From Gimesia chilikensis (lineage in GTDB: Bacteria > Planctomycetota > Planctomycetia > Planctomycetales > Planctomycetaceae), in contig NZ_CP036266.1 of the NCBI RefSeq assembly GCF_007744075.1, positions 7,282,564-7,346,563 of the forward strand: DNA of 64,000 nucleotides, written 5' to 3'. Positions 50,975 through 59,834 of the stretch are shown one piece after another; position 1 is the stretch's first letter; each line of letters opens with the position of its first letter. Below the pieces are notes generated by a model. That model ran no database searches. It was not told the DNA's origin and saw only the letters and a list, made by a program, of their open reading frames with translations. The translations under genes were made by a program, and so were the position numbers.

Positions 50975-53900
50975 TTATTCAGCCCCTGAAGAGGGAGAAT
51001 TCAGATCGCCGAGAGAGATTTGGCCGAAATCGTGAGTGTTGCCACTCGTTGTCTGAAAACGCAGATGGATGCCATTGGGCGTTTTATACCGCGTATGAGA
51101 GAGCGACAGGTAGTGCTCGAGTCCTGGTAACACACCTTTGAGGCGGAAAGAACCATCGGCGGCGGTGGTCGTGAGTTCTCCGACAGCCGTGTAAGTGTCG
51201 CGGTCGCCCTGCTGCTTTCGATAGAGAACAATTCGCGTGCCGGCGATCGGCGCGCCGGTTGGTTCGTGCACAGTCCTGCCTTCCACAAAGCCGAGCTGCT
51301 GCAGTTGGACTTCGATTGGCTGTTCGAGAGGAGCATTCTGTGGGGGACGCTGCACCAGTAATTGCGCGCCGAGCGTATCGTCGGCATTGCGGATGACAAC
51401 TTCGTGCAACTGTTTTTCCTGATCGGAGGAATCCGTCATGAAGAGCTGATCGAGCCGATACTCTCCCCGTGCATCGGAGACACCATGAATGGGTATAAAA
51501 CTTTGAATGACGCTCCCATCCATCAACTGAACCGATCGTGTACTGGTTGCCGCAGTGCGAATGTCGGCCCCAGGGACCGGTTGGCCCTGGGGATCTTTGA
51601 TGATAAGTTGAATGCGGGGTGCCGGCTGCAGTTCGATGACAGGTTGGCTGTCAGGCCCTTTTTGTGAGACGCTGACTCGTTTTGCGGGCTGTGGCTGCGA
51701 GGAGTTGAATTGAAAACCCCGCATGCGCCCCCTCGTCTGGAAGGCAAATTCTCCCGACGGACAGTGAACCAGAAAATAGCCGTCGGCATCAGTCGTCACA
51801 ACGTGAAGTGGATGCAGGTGCGGAGTCTCAGGAATGAACTGCGATTGCTGCAGGTTCCAGGCAACCGGGGCATCTGGCACGCCGGCTCCTGTTGCCTCGT
51901 TGATCACGCGACCGCGGACCGGAATTCCTTTTGGCAACCTGATCTCGACTTCCAGCAGACGCGTTTCCGCGGGCCACGTGAAGAGGTTGCTGTAAGCGAG
52001 GTAGGCGGTGTGTTCCGGCGGATAGACGGTTGCCAGGAACTGCGGCTGCTTGAGATGCGTGATTTCGATAACGCCGTCCGGATCGTGCTGGCGGGGAGGG
52101 ACCTGGTAGCTTTGTTGATCAGGGATATATCGCACTCCGGGAATCAGTGTTCCCGTTTCATCATCGACAACCCGCAGACGGAGACGGTACCCCGGTTCCA
52201 GTGTCACTGCGATTTCGCCGGTCTGAACCGGACGTTTCGACAGGGCTTCCATCTCGGGGGCCAGTTGAGGAACAGTCGCTGCGTAGAGATCGTGCAGCAG
52301 GTATTCGGGATGCGAGACCTGCAGGCAAAGTCCCCGCTCTGCGACGAGCCCTTTGAGTTCAAAGCGACCTGTGGCATCGGTTGTGGCCACGGGCGCGTCC
52401 CGGAAACCATCGAGGGCGACAAACTGGCGATCCTTCCAGCTGGGCCAGCGTCCCTGCTCCAGGTCAGCCTGTGTGATGTGCCGGAGTGACATCAGATGTT
52501 TGAGGCGCACTTCGGCGTGGGCAACGGGCTGACCTGCTTCATCTATCACGCGGCCCGTTGCTGCAGTCGGCTTCTCAAGGGTCAACCTGATGTTGGTCAC
52601 CGGTCTGGTGGTGAGCACGTGCTTCCAGCCCAGGGCATAGCCATCCTTCAAAGCGACGAGATCAACGGGGTCGAACACGCGATCCTGTTCGACATCCAGT
52701 ACGTCTACAAAACGGAATTTTCCCTGTGCATCGGTGGTTGTGCGTGCCAGGTCCTGCCAGGGTCTGGGAATTCCCCGACCGCTGCGGGCACGCATCGACT
52801 GTCGCAGATAGACGGTGGCTCCGGCAACAGGTTTTCCAGCCAAATCGAGGACCTTTCCAGACAGATCGGGAACCGGCACACCGTCTGTGACAAACCGCTC
52901 AATCGACGGCGCTGCATCGTGACTGTGGACCGATTCTACTACCGGTGATTTCACTACCTGCTGTAATGCTACGTTTGCCCGGGATACCAACCCGAGTGAG
53001 AACATGCAGAGAGCCAGACAGATCCAGAGAGCAATCCCCGATCCTGAACCAGCGCGTTTCAACCCCAGCAGGGCGTGAATGCGGATGGTGAGATCACTGC
53101 CTGTTGCTGCTAAGGCAGGTGACGGGAGTTGCGCCTGTTCGGCGAGGGAAAGCAGTGCCCGGGAAAAGGTGAGTTTGTCTGCGGTGAGTGCGACGACCGC
53201 GGCATCGCAGGCGAGTTCCCGCTCGAGCCGGATGCGGCGGGAGAGCCAGTAGACTCCCGGATGGTAAAAGAACAGGGTTTCAATCAGGCATTGCAGGAGA
53301 TTGACCAGAAAGTCGTGGCGGCGGAGATGGATCAGTTCGTGCAGTAACAGGCACTCGATCTCTGCGGGAGTGAGTGTTGTAAACAGGGATGCCGGCAGGA
53401 GAATGACCGGCTTGACCCAGCCGAGCGCTTGCGGCACTTGGACCACGGAGGATTCGATCCAGCGGATGGCACGCGTGAGCTCAACCAGATCTGCCAGTTG
53501 GTTCACGCGGGCAGTCCATGTATCGCGTAGGGGATTGCCGTTGCTGACATGGTTGCGTGCGATCAGCCAACCGCCGATCATTCGCAAAGATAAGATGACC
53601 ACGCCACAAGCCCAGACTGCGACCAGCCAGGGGAGCGTGTTTACCAGAGCAGAAACCTGGAAGAGACCTGGTTCGTTTGGGGGAAACGGCTTTGCATCAG
53701 TCGAGCTCGGTGCTCTGGACGCTGCAGGAGACTCTGCTCCCTGAAGAAGTCTGTCTGTTGAAGTAGTTCCCACTTCTGGAACGTGGGCGAACGGAGCGGC
53801 GTTTGTCGTCGATTGAGCTCCTGCGGCCGGCGTTTCGCGCTGAATGTGTTCTCCCAGGTTCAGCCAGGTGATGACAGGGCAGAGCAGCATCAGGAACAGG

Positions 53901-54067
53901 CAGCCGGTGGCCAGCAGATAGCGGAGTTGAGCCGATTGCCGCTGACACATCCAGAGTACCACCCAGGCCAGCAGCGCGAGCGCGGCTCCCTGCCAGACGA
54001 AGTGCAGCAGTACGGCGCCCCAGTGGGTCACCAGCGGATGATTCAGGAATTCGTGGAATCCATTCAT
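50975..54067 (-). CDS. M56/BlaR1-like membrane metallopeptidase with carboxypeptidase-regulatory-like repeats
   Basis: 1030 aa. The N-terminal ~365 residues hold four to five membrane helices and the zinc motif HELIH (243-247), followed by RRHDFLVN and ELACDAAVV. The remaining ~660 residues are a string of CarboxypepD_reg/transthyretin-like beta-sandwich repeats (starts such as GKVLDLAGKPVAGATVYLRQ, GRVIDEAGQPVAHAEVRL, RTVHEPTGAPIAGTRIVL), not a penicillin-binding sensor. It probably senses an extracytoplasmic ligand and cleaves the adjacent BlaI repressor, whose stop it overlaps by 4 bp. Confidence 0.88.
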   Translation of the reverse strand: MNGFHEFLNHPLVTHWGAVLLHFVWQGAALALLAWVVLWMCQRQSAQLRYLLATGCLFLMLLCPVITWLNLGEHIQRETPAAGAQSTTNAAPFAHVPEVGTTSTDRLLQGAESPAASRAPSSTDAKPFPPNEPGLFQVSALVNTLPWLVAVWACGVVILSLRMIGGWLIARNHVSNGNPLRDTWTARVNQLADLVELTRAIRWIESSVVQVPQALGWVKPVILLPASLFTTLTPAEIECLLLHELIHLRRHDFLVNLLQCLIETLFFYHPGVYWLSRRIRLERELACDAAVVALTADKLTFSRALLSLAEQAQLPSPALAATGSDLTIRIHALLGLKRAGSGSGIALWICLALCMFSLGLVSRANVALQQVVKSPVVESVHSHDAAPSIERFVTDGVPVPDLSGKVLDLAGKPVAGATVYLRQSMRARSGRGIPRPWQDLARTTTDAQGKFRFVDVLDVEQDRVFDPVDLVALKDGYALGWKHVLTTRPVTNIRLTLEKPTAATGRVIDEAGQPVAHAEVRLKHLMSLRHITQADLEQGRWPSWKDRQFVALDGFRDAPVATTDATGRFELKGLVAERGLCLQVSHPEYLLHDLYAATVPQLAPEMEALSKRPVQTGEIAVTLEPGYRLRLRVVDDETGTLIPGVRYIPDQQSYQVPPRQHDPDGVIEITHLKQPQFLATVYPPEHTAYLAYSNLFTWPAETRLLEVEIRLPKGIPVRGRVINEATGAGVPDAPVAWNLQQSQFIPETPHLHPLHVVTTDADGYFLVHCPSGEFAFQTRGRMRGFQFNSSQPQPAKRVSVSQKGPDSQPVIELQPAPRIQLIIKDPQGQPVPGADIRTAATSTRSVQLMDGSVIQSFIPIHGVSDARGEYRLDQLFMTDSSDQEKQLHEVVIRNADDTLGAQLLVQRPPQNAPLEQPIEVQLQQLGFVEGRTVHEPTGAPIAGTRIVLYRKQQGDRDTYTAVGELTTTAADGSFRLKGVLPGLEHYLSLSHTRYKTPNGIHLRFQTTSGNTHDFGQISLGDLNSPSSGAE

Positions 54068-54450
54068 TCTGATTTCTCCTCGAGTTGGTCCAGGAGTTTG
54101 CGGAGAGATTCAATTTCCGCGGGGGTGACTTTGCGCAGGGAGAGTGCCTGCATGACGAGTTTTTCAGTGGCACCGCCAAACGCCTGCCTGACCAGGTCGT
54201 CGATCAGTTGGCGTTGCGTCTGTTCCGCCTGTATTGCGGCGTGGTAGATATGCGACCGGCGGGATTCGTCGCGGGTGACGAGTCCTTTGTCAGCCATCTT
54301 CTGCAGGATTTTGAGCGTGGTGGTGTAGCCTGTCTCTTTGCCTTGCGAGAGGATTTCGTGAATCGCCCGGACGGTCGCCGGCCCGTGCTCCCAGAGGACA
54401 GAGAGGATTTCCAGTTCAGCTGTGGTGGGTTTGGGGCGTTGCTGGTTCAT
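54064..54450 (-). CDS. BlaI/MecI-family repressor (second copy)
   Basis: 128 aa from the ATG at 54450. The winged helix reads LSVLWEHGPATVRAIHEILSQ, then YTTTLKILQKMADKGLVTRDESRRSHIY is present, followed by the dimerisation helices. Its stop overlaps the M56 start. The predicted promoter (TTGACA, 17 bp, TATATT) and two palindromes lie directly upstream. The predicted transcription start falls at or next to this ATG, and no Shine-Dalgarno is visible, so the mRNA may be leaderless. Confidence 0.92.
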   Translation of the reverse strand: MNQQRPKPTTAELEILSVLWEHGPATVRAIHEILSQGKETGYTTTLKILQKMADKGLVTRDESRRSHIYHAAIQAEQTQRQLIDDLVRQAFGGATEKLVMQALSLRKVTPAEIESLRKLLDQLEEKSE

Positions 54451-54456
54451 TCCAGC

Positions 54457-54485
54457 AATATACGACACCAGTCGTAGATTGTCAA
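54457..54485 (-). promoter_or_regulatory. Near-consensus promoter of the second BlaI/M56 operon
   Basis: On the minus strand a perfect -35 TTGACA (54485 to 54480) and a -10 TATATT (54462 to 54457) are separated by 17 bp. The predicted start of transcription is 6-8 bases further, at the BlaI ATG. Confidence 0.8.
54461..54476. promoter_or_regulatory. Predicted BlaI-type operator, proximal (second pair)
   Basis: Perfect 16-bp palindrome TACGAC-ACCA-GTCGTA lying between the -35 and -10 and touching the -10. It has the same 6-4-6 geometry as the operators of the other BlaI gene but a different half-site. Confidence 0.8.
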
Positions 54486-54499
54486 CGACGTTTGTCGTA
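54484..54499. promoter_or_regulatory. Predicted BlaI-type operator, distal (second pair)
   Basis: AACGAC-GTTT-GTCGTA, one mismatch from a perfect copy of the proximal site and overlapping the -35. Centres are 23 bp apart, about two helical turns. Confidence 0.75.
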
Positions 54500-54703
54500 C
54501 TTCAATCCCATGACTCCCATCGATGGTGGCTGACACCTGCTCTCGAACCCCGCTTTCTGGCGATTCTTTTCTGAATTCCCGGTTTAATTTGCTCATATGT
54601 GCAGATAGAATCAGAACCCATTTCCGAACCAGGAAACACGCGCCCACTCAAACCCTTATTAGAACAAGCCAGACTGGGCAACTATCCCGAGGTCGATTCT
54701 CCC

Positions 54704-55975
54704 ATGAGCGCAACACAACCGCCTGCTGATTTTAATCCGTATCACAAATGGCTGGGCATTCCCGAAAAGAAATGCCCGCCAACATTCTATGAACTGCTGG
54801 GAATCTCCCTGGATGAAGATGACCGGTCCGTCATCGAATCAGCGGCGAAACGACAGCGGACTCACGTAGAGGAATACCTGGGCACGGAGTGGAACAAATT
54901 TGCCAACCAGGTGATCAGCCAGATTGATGAAGCAGAATTGACTCTGGTGAGCCCGGAACTGCGGCGGGAATATGATCGCAAGATCAGTCTGTTTAAAAAA
55001 CGCCGGAAGAATCGGCAGATCGATCCCTATGCACCTCGTCGCGCTCGCCCAGCGGGAGGAAAAAGCAACCGGGTTGTTGGTGAGGGGAGTGGACTGCTCC
55101 GCGACTACGCGGGAATTGTTTTGATTCTGGCGATCGCATTTTTCGGAATGGCGGCAGCTTCTTTCTGGTTACCCTGGGGCAAACTGCAGGCTGATCCTGA
55201 GCAAAGTGAACAAGTCAACGAACCTCCCGTGAAAAAAAAAGAGGTCGTCGTGAAAGCAGAGGAACCTCCAGAACCTCAACTGGGCGTCGGAATGGAATTT
55301 AAACGTCTGCCGGCGGGAACTTTCGTGATGGGAAAAAAAGGAAATAAGAGCCCCAACACACTTCTGCACCAGGTAACCATCAGCAAACCATTTGATATGG
55401 GGATTCATGAGGTAACTCAAAAACAATATGAAGCCATCATGGGTTCCAATCCCAGTCAGTACCCAGGTCCGGATAATCCAGTTGACAGTATCAGCTGGCA
55501 TGAAGCGAATGAGTTTTGCCAAAAGTTATCTGCCAGGCCAGAGGAAAAAGCAGCCGGAAATGTGTATCGCCTGCCCACGGAAGCAGAGTGGGAATACGCG
55601 TGCCGTGCTGGAACTTCCACCGTATTTTGTTTTGGGGATGATGAATCTTTATTGGGAGAGTATTCCTGGTACAAACAGACTGCCCAATCGACGACACATC
55701 CTGTTGGGAAAAAGAAACCGAATCCCTGGGGAATTTACGATATGTACGGCAACGCCTATGAGTGGTGCCACGACTGGTTTGAACCTTATCCTTCCGAGCC
55801 TGTGACTGATCCGCAAGGCCCCGAAACAAGTAGAGGCCGAGTTCTCCGTGGTGGTGGTTTCAGTAATAGTGCGACTTTCTGCGGTTCGGGAGAGCGTGCT
55901 TATGTTTCTCCGGAAATCAACAGGCATTCTTATGGTTTTCGGGTAGTGCGGGAGACGGCGTCTGTGCAGGAATGA
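54704..55975 (+). CDS. SUMF1/formylglycine-generating-enzyme-like protein with N-terminal planctomycete module
   Basis: 423 aa from the ATG; the open frame extends 35 codons upstream without family sequence. The N-terminal ~110 residues open with FNPYHKWLGIPEKKCPPTFY, a module I associate with planctomycete proteins, and look DnaJ-like in helical pattern. A membrane helix (IVLILAIAFFGMAAASFWL) follows, then an SUMF1/FGE domain: KRLPAGTFVMGKKG, EVTQKQYEAIMGSNPS, RLPTEAEWEYACRAGT and NPWGIYDMYGNAYEWCHDWF. The C-terminus reads RGGGFSNSATFCGSGER: by comparison with FGE the first copper-binding Cys is replaced by Asn and only the second remains. So it is probably not a true sulfatase maturase. Confidence 0.85.
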   Translation: MSATQPPADFNPYHKWLGIPEKKCPPTFYELLGISLDEDDRSVIESAAKRQRTHVEEYLGTEWNKFANQVISQIDEAELTLVSPELRREYDRKISLFKKRRKNRQIDPYAPRRARPAGGKSNRVVGEGSGLLRDYAGIVLILAIAFFGMAAASFWLPWGKLQADPEQSEQVNEPPVKKKEVVVKAEEPPEPQLGVGMEFKRLPAGTFVMGKKGNKSPNTLLHQVTISKPFDMGIHEVTQKQYEAIMGSNPSQYPGPDNPVDSISWHEANEFCQKLSARPEEKAAGNVYRLPTEAEWEYACRAGTSTVFCFGDDESLLGEYSWYKQTAQSTTHPVGKKKPNPWGIYDMYGNAYEWCHDWFEPYPSEPVTDPQGPETSRGRVLRGGGFSNSATFCGSGERAYVSPEINRHSYGFRVVRETASVQE

Positions 55976-56260
55976 TGCAGTATCGACGAGTGACCGTCTC
56001 AGGATACAGAACAAAACTGGATGAGCCTCTGACATATGAATTGCCTCCAGACTCAATTAATGCATTACATCCATTATCCATATGCACACATTCCTGCCTC
56101 GCATAAATATCCACTTATTTACACAACTGTTCATTCGAAAACATTTGACATACTAATCGACTCCGCTAGGATGAGGTCTTACCAAATTCAAATACACCTG
56201 TGTCCACTTCATTGAAGGATACACAAGAATATTCATGGATCCTGATTCATCGGAGGAACA

Positions 56261-57631
56261 ATGGGGACCACTCTGCACTTTATCAATCACGCTTCTGTGA
56301 TTATCGAATACAATGACGGACAGAACCAGCAGATGGTGATGACAGATCCCTGGTTCCAGCAACCGGCTTTTGGCTCCTGGTTGCCTAATCCACCAACCGC
56401 TTTTCATCCGGCCCTGCTGGCCTCACTTTCTTACGATCACCCCAACTTCTCATTCCTGATCTCCCACGGTCACGATGATCACTTTGACGACCAGTGGCTG
56501 AAGCTGTTCAACAAAGACATCCGCATTTTTACCGCCAACTATGATGCCCCCAGCGTCCGGAATCGTCTGAAAGCACTGGGGTTCCATAATGTAGTGGAAG
56601 TCACTCCAGAGCTGTCTGTGCACGACCTGTTCCGCATCCGCTGTTTCATCAACACGGATGTCTCGAATGACGATTCGCTGTATATGATCACCACACCTGA
56701 CAGTTGCATCGTGCATGCAAACGACCTGTGGTATCCACTCAAAGATGAAGCGGTTTCGATCATTAAAGAAGAGATTGCTACGGTTCCGGAAGGACGCTCG
56801 GTTTATATGAGCCAGTCCAATTCTGCCTCGGGCTATCCAATGACCTACCCACAGATTGAGGATCGGTCACAAATCCTGATGGAAAAGGTCACCAAAATGA
56901 CCACCCAGGGATTGCGGAATGCCAAGACTGTCGATGCGAAATACTTTCTGGGGTATGCAGGCTATTCAAGTATCTTCGTCAAAGGGAAAGAAGAATACCT
57001 CGACAAAGCGATCTTCCCTTCTCCCCACTGGATGCGATCCCATTACCAGGAATTAATCGATGAGTTGGGTGTAGAGATGCTGGACATGTTGCCCGGAGAC
57101 CGGTTTGATTTTTCTGAGGTGCAGCAAAACCTATGGTCGAAGTATTCACAGGATGCTTCGATCAAGAACTGCACCATCGACTATTACAAACAGTATGATA
57201 TTATCAACCAATGCGATACCTATCACCTGACGGAGTCACTGGATAAAGAGGAAATGGTTGAGAAACTGGAAGGTTTCCTGACCGGTTTCGATCAATTTGT
57301 CCAGCGTTACCTGGAGAGGAAAGAGTTCGAGAAAACCATCGTCGGGAAGGTCTTCACCATTGAAGTGGAAGACATGGACATTACCCGCTCGGTGAAAATT
57401 GGCGAAGGGCTGGTGGAAACCGATGACTTCAATAAAAAGATGCGCGTCACTCCTGAAGTCATGACAGCAATTCTGAACAAGCAGATCCTGTTCGAAAATA
57501 CGTCAACCGGCTACGAAGCGAACTTCTTCCGCGAGCCACTCGAAACGTACAACCGGGATTTTATTGTATACCTGACAATGTACAGCTACGTATATAAGAA
57601 ATCCAAGGACCGAGCGACGTCAACTGTCTGA
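56261..57631 (+). CDS. Large MBL-fold metallohydrolase
   Basis: 456 aa. The metallo-beta-lactamase motif HGHDDHFDD (H69, H71, D73, H74) follows a strand FLISH, and further ligands should be His/Asp in VHANDLWYP. The fold resembles UlaG-like or N-acyl-phosphatidylethanolamine phospholipase D-like hydrolases. The last ~110 residues (GKVFTIEVEDMDITRSVKIG ... YVYKKSK) form an extra alpha/beta domain, possibly SCP2-like. No neighbouring gene suggests a substrate. It is followed by a strong hairpin. Confidence 0.78.
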   Translation: MGTTLHFINHASVIIEYNDGQNQQMVMTDPWFQQPAFGSWLPNPPTAFHPALLASLSYDHPNFSFLISHGHDDHFDDQWLKLFNKDIRIFTANYDAPSVRNRLKALGFHNVVEVTPELSVHDLFRIRCFINTDVSNDDSLYMITTPDSCIVHANDLWYPLKDEAVSIIKEEIATVPEGRSVYMSQSNSASGYPMTYPQIEDRSQILMEKVTKMTTQGLRNAKTVDAKYFLGYAGYSSIFVKGKEEYLDKAIFPSPHWMRSHYQELIDELGVEMLDMLPGDRFDFSEVQQNLWSKYSQDASIKNCTIDYYKQYDIINQCDTYHLTESLDKEEMVEKLEGFLTGFDQFVQRYLERKEFEKTIVGKVFTIEVEDMDITRSVKIGEGLVETDDFNKKMRVTPEVMTAILNKQILFENTSTGYEANFFREPLETYNRDFIVYLTMYSYVYKKSKDRATSTV

Positions 57632-57642
57632 GAACCACTGAC

Positions 57643-57679
57643 CAGGAAGGAGGACAGGGGCTTCGCTGACTCCTTCCTG
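57643..57679 (+). terminator. Hairpin after the MBL-fold gene (possible terminator)
   Basis: A perfect 10-bp stem (CAGGAAGGAG at 57643-57652 with CTCCTTCCTG at 57670-57679) closes a 17-nt loop, 11 bp after the stop. No T tract follows, so termination is uncertain. Confidence 0.45.
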
Positions 57680-57750
57680 AGTGTAACATCTCTAAACTTT
57701 GAATCTGGTAGGTAGAATGTTTTCAGGCTGCGCGGAAAGGATTTAGCTAC

Positions 57751-57777
57751 CACGAAAGTCACGAAACACACGAAAAG
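57751..57777. repeat. Three tandem CACGAAA units
   Basis: CACGAAA is repeated three times with a 9-bp period (57751, 57760, 57769) in the gap between the MBL-fold and HEAT-repeat genes. It looks like one copy of a short intergenic repeat. Confidence 0.6.
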
Positions 57778-57833
57778 GCTCTCACTGATGGCAAGGTCAA
57801 TGCATTGATCAGAGATTTCCGTGAGATGGTTTA

Positions 57834-59246
57834 CTACTTCCTTTCGGATGATCCCTCTCCCGCGTCATCTGCATGATTCTGTTGACGGGCTGAGTTCTTA
57901 ATCTTTCTGATCGCCTCGCTGGCGAGATCCTGGAGATGTTCGTCGTCTGAGTGACTGGCTTCGATGAGATCAGGAATCGCCGATTTCGCTGCGGGGCCGA
58001 TTTTGCCCAGTGCCAGCGCGGACTCAATTCGGACATCGAAATGCCACTCTTTCTTTTCCCGTAGCGCGGCTCTTAACGCAGGGACTGCTGTTTTCGCAGG
58101 TGGTCCAATTTCTCCTAACGCACGTGCGACTGCGGCTCTGAGAGATCCAAACTCTGATTCATCCGGAGCCTGTAAGGTTTCACTGAGCGCTGCAACCGCA
58201 GCGGCATTCCCGATCATGCCTAAGGCTTCAGCAGCCTTTGCCTGGGCTTTTTCTTGATCCTGCAGCGTCTGGATCAGAAACGTCATTGCCTGTCTGGCAG
58301 AGGTTTTCTCAGGAGAGATTCTTACGAGTGCGGCAGCTGACATGATGCGTGTGATCTCATTCTCATCCTGTTGCATGAGCCTGATTAATGAGGGTTCCGC
58401 CACTTTTGCAGGTGGTCCGATTGCTGCCAGTGCCCGGACGACATCGGTGCGCACTGGCACTGTAAATCCAAAATCGGCAAACGAGTCCCAGCGAACTTTT
58501 GTCGTGGTCAGCGACTTACTCAATGCATTCACAGCTAGTCGAGCCTTGTTGTTATAACTTCCCAGTGTCCGTGCTGCCGCCGCCATGACATCGCCGTCGG
58601 AATCGTCTAAGGCTTCGATCAGAAGGGGCATGACCATTGTGGCTTGCGGATCCGCGTTCGCCAGAGATTCCAGGATAGACACACGAATGTAGTCGTCTTT
58701 ATCAGCACGTCGATATTTCTGTTCCAGCAGAGGTACCACCACCTGCGGCGCTGCCCCTACTCTGGCGATGGCAGCAACGGCACTGTCGCGTACCCAGGAT
58801 TCAGGATCATTCAGAGTTCTGGAAAGTTCAGCAAACGACGCATTCGCGTCGGGTCCCAGTTTCGCGAGTGTATCGGCAGCCATGGCACGAGTTGCAGGAT
58901 CTTTATCCCGCAGAGCCTTAATCAGCGCAGGGACAGTCGGACGACCGATGCTGGCCAGCGCATCGGATGCAGCATTCCTGACACGAGGGCCTAAATATTG
59001 AACATCATATTTTGTCGGGGCACCGAGATCATTGAGGGCCGCGATCAGAGGCGGGATGGCGGGTTCTGCTGTCGGACCGAGCTTTTGCAGCGAGCGGGCA
59101 GCTTTGTACCTGACTTCAGGTTCCTCAGACTTCAATAACGTAACCAGATGATTGACCTCATCTGCAGCAGGGGCCACGACGGGTATTATAAAGTAAAAAC
59201 AAAAGAGTAAGCTACAGAAACGAGACACGTGCATGATCTTCCCCAT
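57834..59246 (-). CDS. Exported HEAT-repeat protein
   Basis: 470 aa from ATG (a TTG two codons upstream and an ATG four codons downstream are alternatives). A signal peptide (FCSLLFCFYFIIPVVAPAA) is followed by ~12 HEAT repeats of ~35 residues with the pattern LGP.A..AIP.LI.AL.D, for example RALREKKEWHFDVRIESALA, GKIGPAAKSAIPDLIEA and ALRDKDPATRAMAADTLAKLG. It is a scaffold-like protein in the periplasm or cell surface. The C-terminus is basic and Gln/Asn-rich. Function unknown. Confidence 0.85.
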   Translation of the reverse strand: MGKIMHVSRFCSLLFCFYFIIPVVAPAADEVNHLVTLLKSEEPEVRYKAARSLQKLGPTAEPAIPPLIAALNDLGAPTKYDVQYLGPRVRNAASDALASIGRPTVPALIKALRDKDPATRAMAADTLAKLGPDANASFAELSRTLNDPESWVRDSAVAAIARVGAAPQVVVPLLEQKYRRADKDDYIRVSILESLANADPQATMVMPLLIEALDDSDGDVMAAAARTLGSYNNKARLAVNALSKSLTTTKVRWDSFADFGFTVPVRTDVVRALAAIGPPAKVAEPSLIRLMQQDENEITRIMSAAALVRISPEKTSARQAMTFLIQTLQDQEKAQAKAAEALGMIGNAAAVAALSETLQAPDESEFGSLRAAVARALGEIGPPAKTAVPALRAALREKKEWHFDVRIESALALGKIGPAAKSAIPDLIEASHSDDEHLQDLASEAIRKIKNSARQQNHADDAGEGSSERK

Positions 59247-59354
59247 CCCCAACTAGAACTCTATTCAGGTTAGCAGACAGACAACGTGTATTCAAATTTT
59301 GAGTTTTAGAACGTAAAGGTTTCGAAAATCAAGGCGTCCATTTTTTAAGCCTGT

Positions 59355-59834
59355 TCAGCGTTTCAATGCTTCACAGATTCGGTCCAGATCTTCACCTGGT
59401 GACTCTTGGCGGGCGCAGCGGAATACATGGGACATCCGCTTGCGCATTTCGTTGGTAATCGTGATGAATTGCCCGTTTTGCTGGATGAGATCCAGAAGCC
59501 AGTCGACGCCTCCATACTGCAGCAGTTCCCAGGGATCGTTGTGGACCATTAACTCGATAACCTGCTGGCCAATATCCTCATACTCGGTCTGAATTTTTGC
59601 GAAGCTGGTGCAGTAATCATCTCCGGTGATATAGCAGCGATCGCCAATCCAACTGCCTACCAGCGGATGGTCTTTCACGCCGGTTGCGTATTCGTTTTTG
59701 TCGAGTAGCAGATAGCTGAATGCCCGGGAACCAATATTATGTCCCACCGCATATTGCTTGATGTCTCGTCCCGATGGATCGATACAGAAATATTGAGATC
59801 TGGTTTCGTTGACGTAGTAGTAATAGACGCCCAT
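59355..59834 (-). CDS. Hypothetical protein
   Basis: 159 aa; ATG at 59834 was preferred because GGGAG lies ten bases upstream. The N-terminus is Tyr-rich (MGVYYYYVNETRSQYFCIDP), followed by WIGDRCYITGDDY and helices such as DIGQQVIELM. No signal peptide or recognised family. A tRNA gene and its terminator lie upstream. Confidence 0.6.
   Translation of the reverse strand: MGVYYYYVNETRSQYFCIDPSGRDIKQYAVGHNIGSRAFSYLLLDKNEYATGVKDHPLVGSWIGDRCYITGDDYCTSFAKIQTEYEDIGQQVIELMVHNDPWELLQYGGVDWLLDLIQQNGQFITITNEMRKRMSHVFRCARQESPGEDLDRICEALKR

Noticed and set aside
54599..54703. Longer N-terminus for the SUMF1-like protein
   Set aside because: The extra residues overlap the second BlaI promoter region side and lack family similarity; the ATG at 54704 has an upstream GAGG.
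54704..55975. Calling the SUMF1-like gene a true formylglycine-generating enzyme (sulfatase maturase)
   Set aside because: One of the two copper-binding cysteines is missing in the C-terminal motif.
57834..59246. HEAT-repeat protein as a PBS lyase or phycobilisome-related protein
   Set aside because: The repeats are HEAT-like but it is exported and no phycobiliprotein genes are present.
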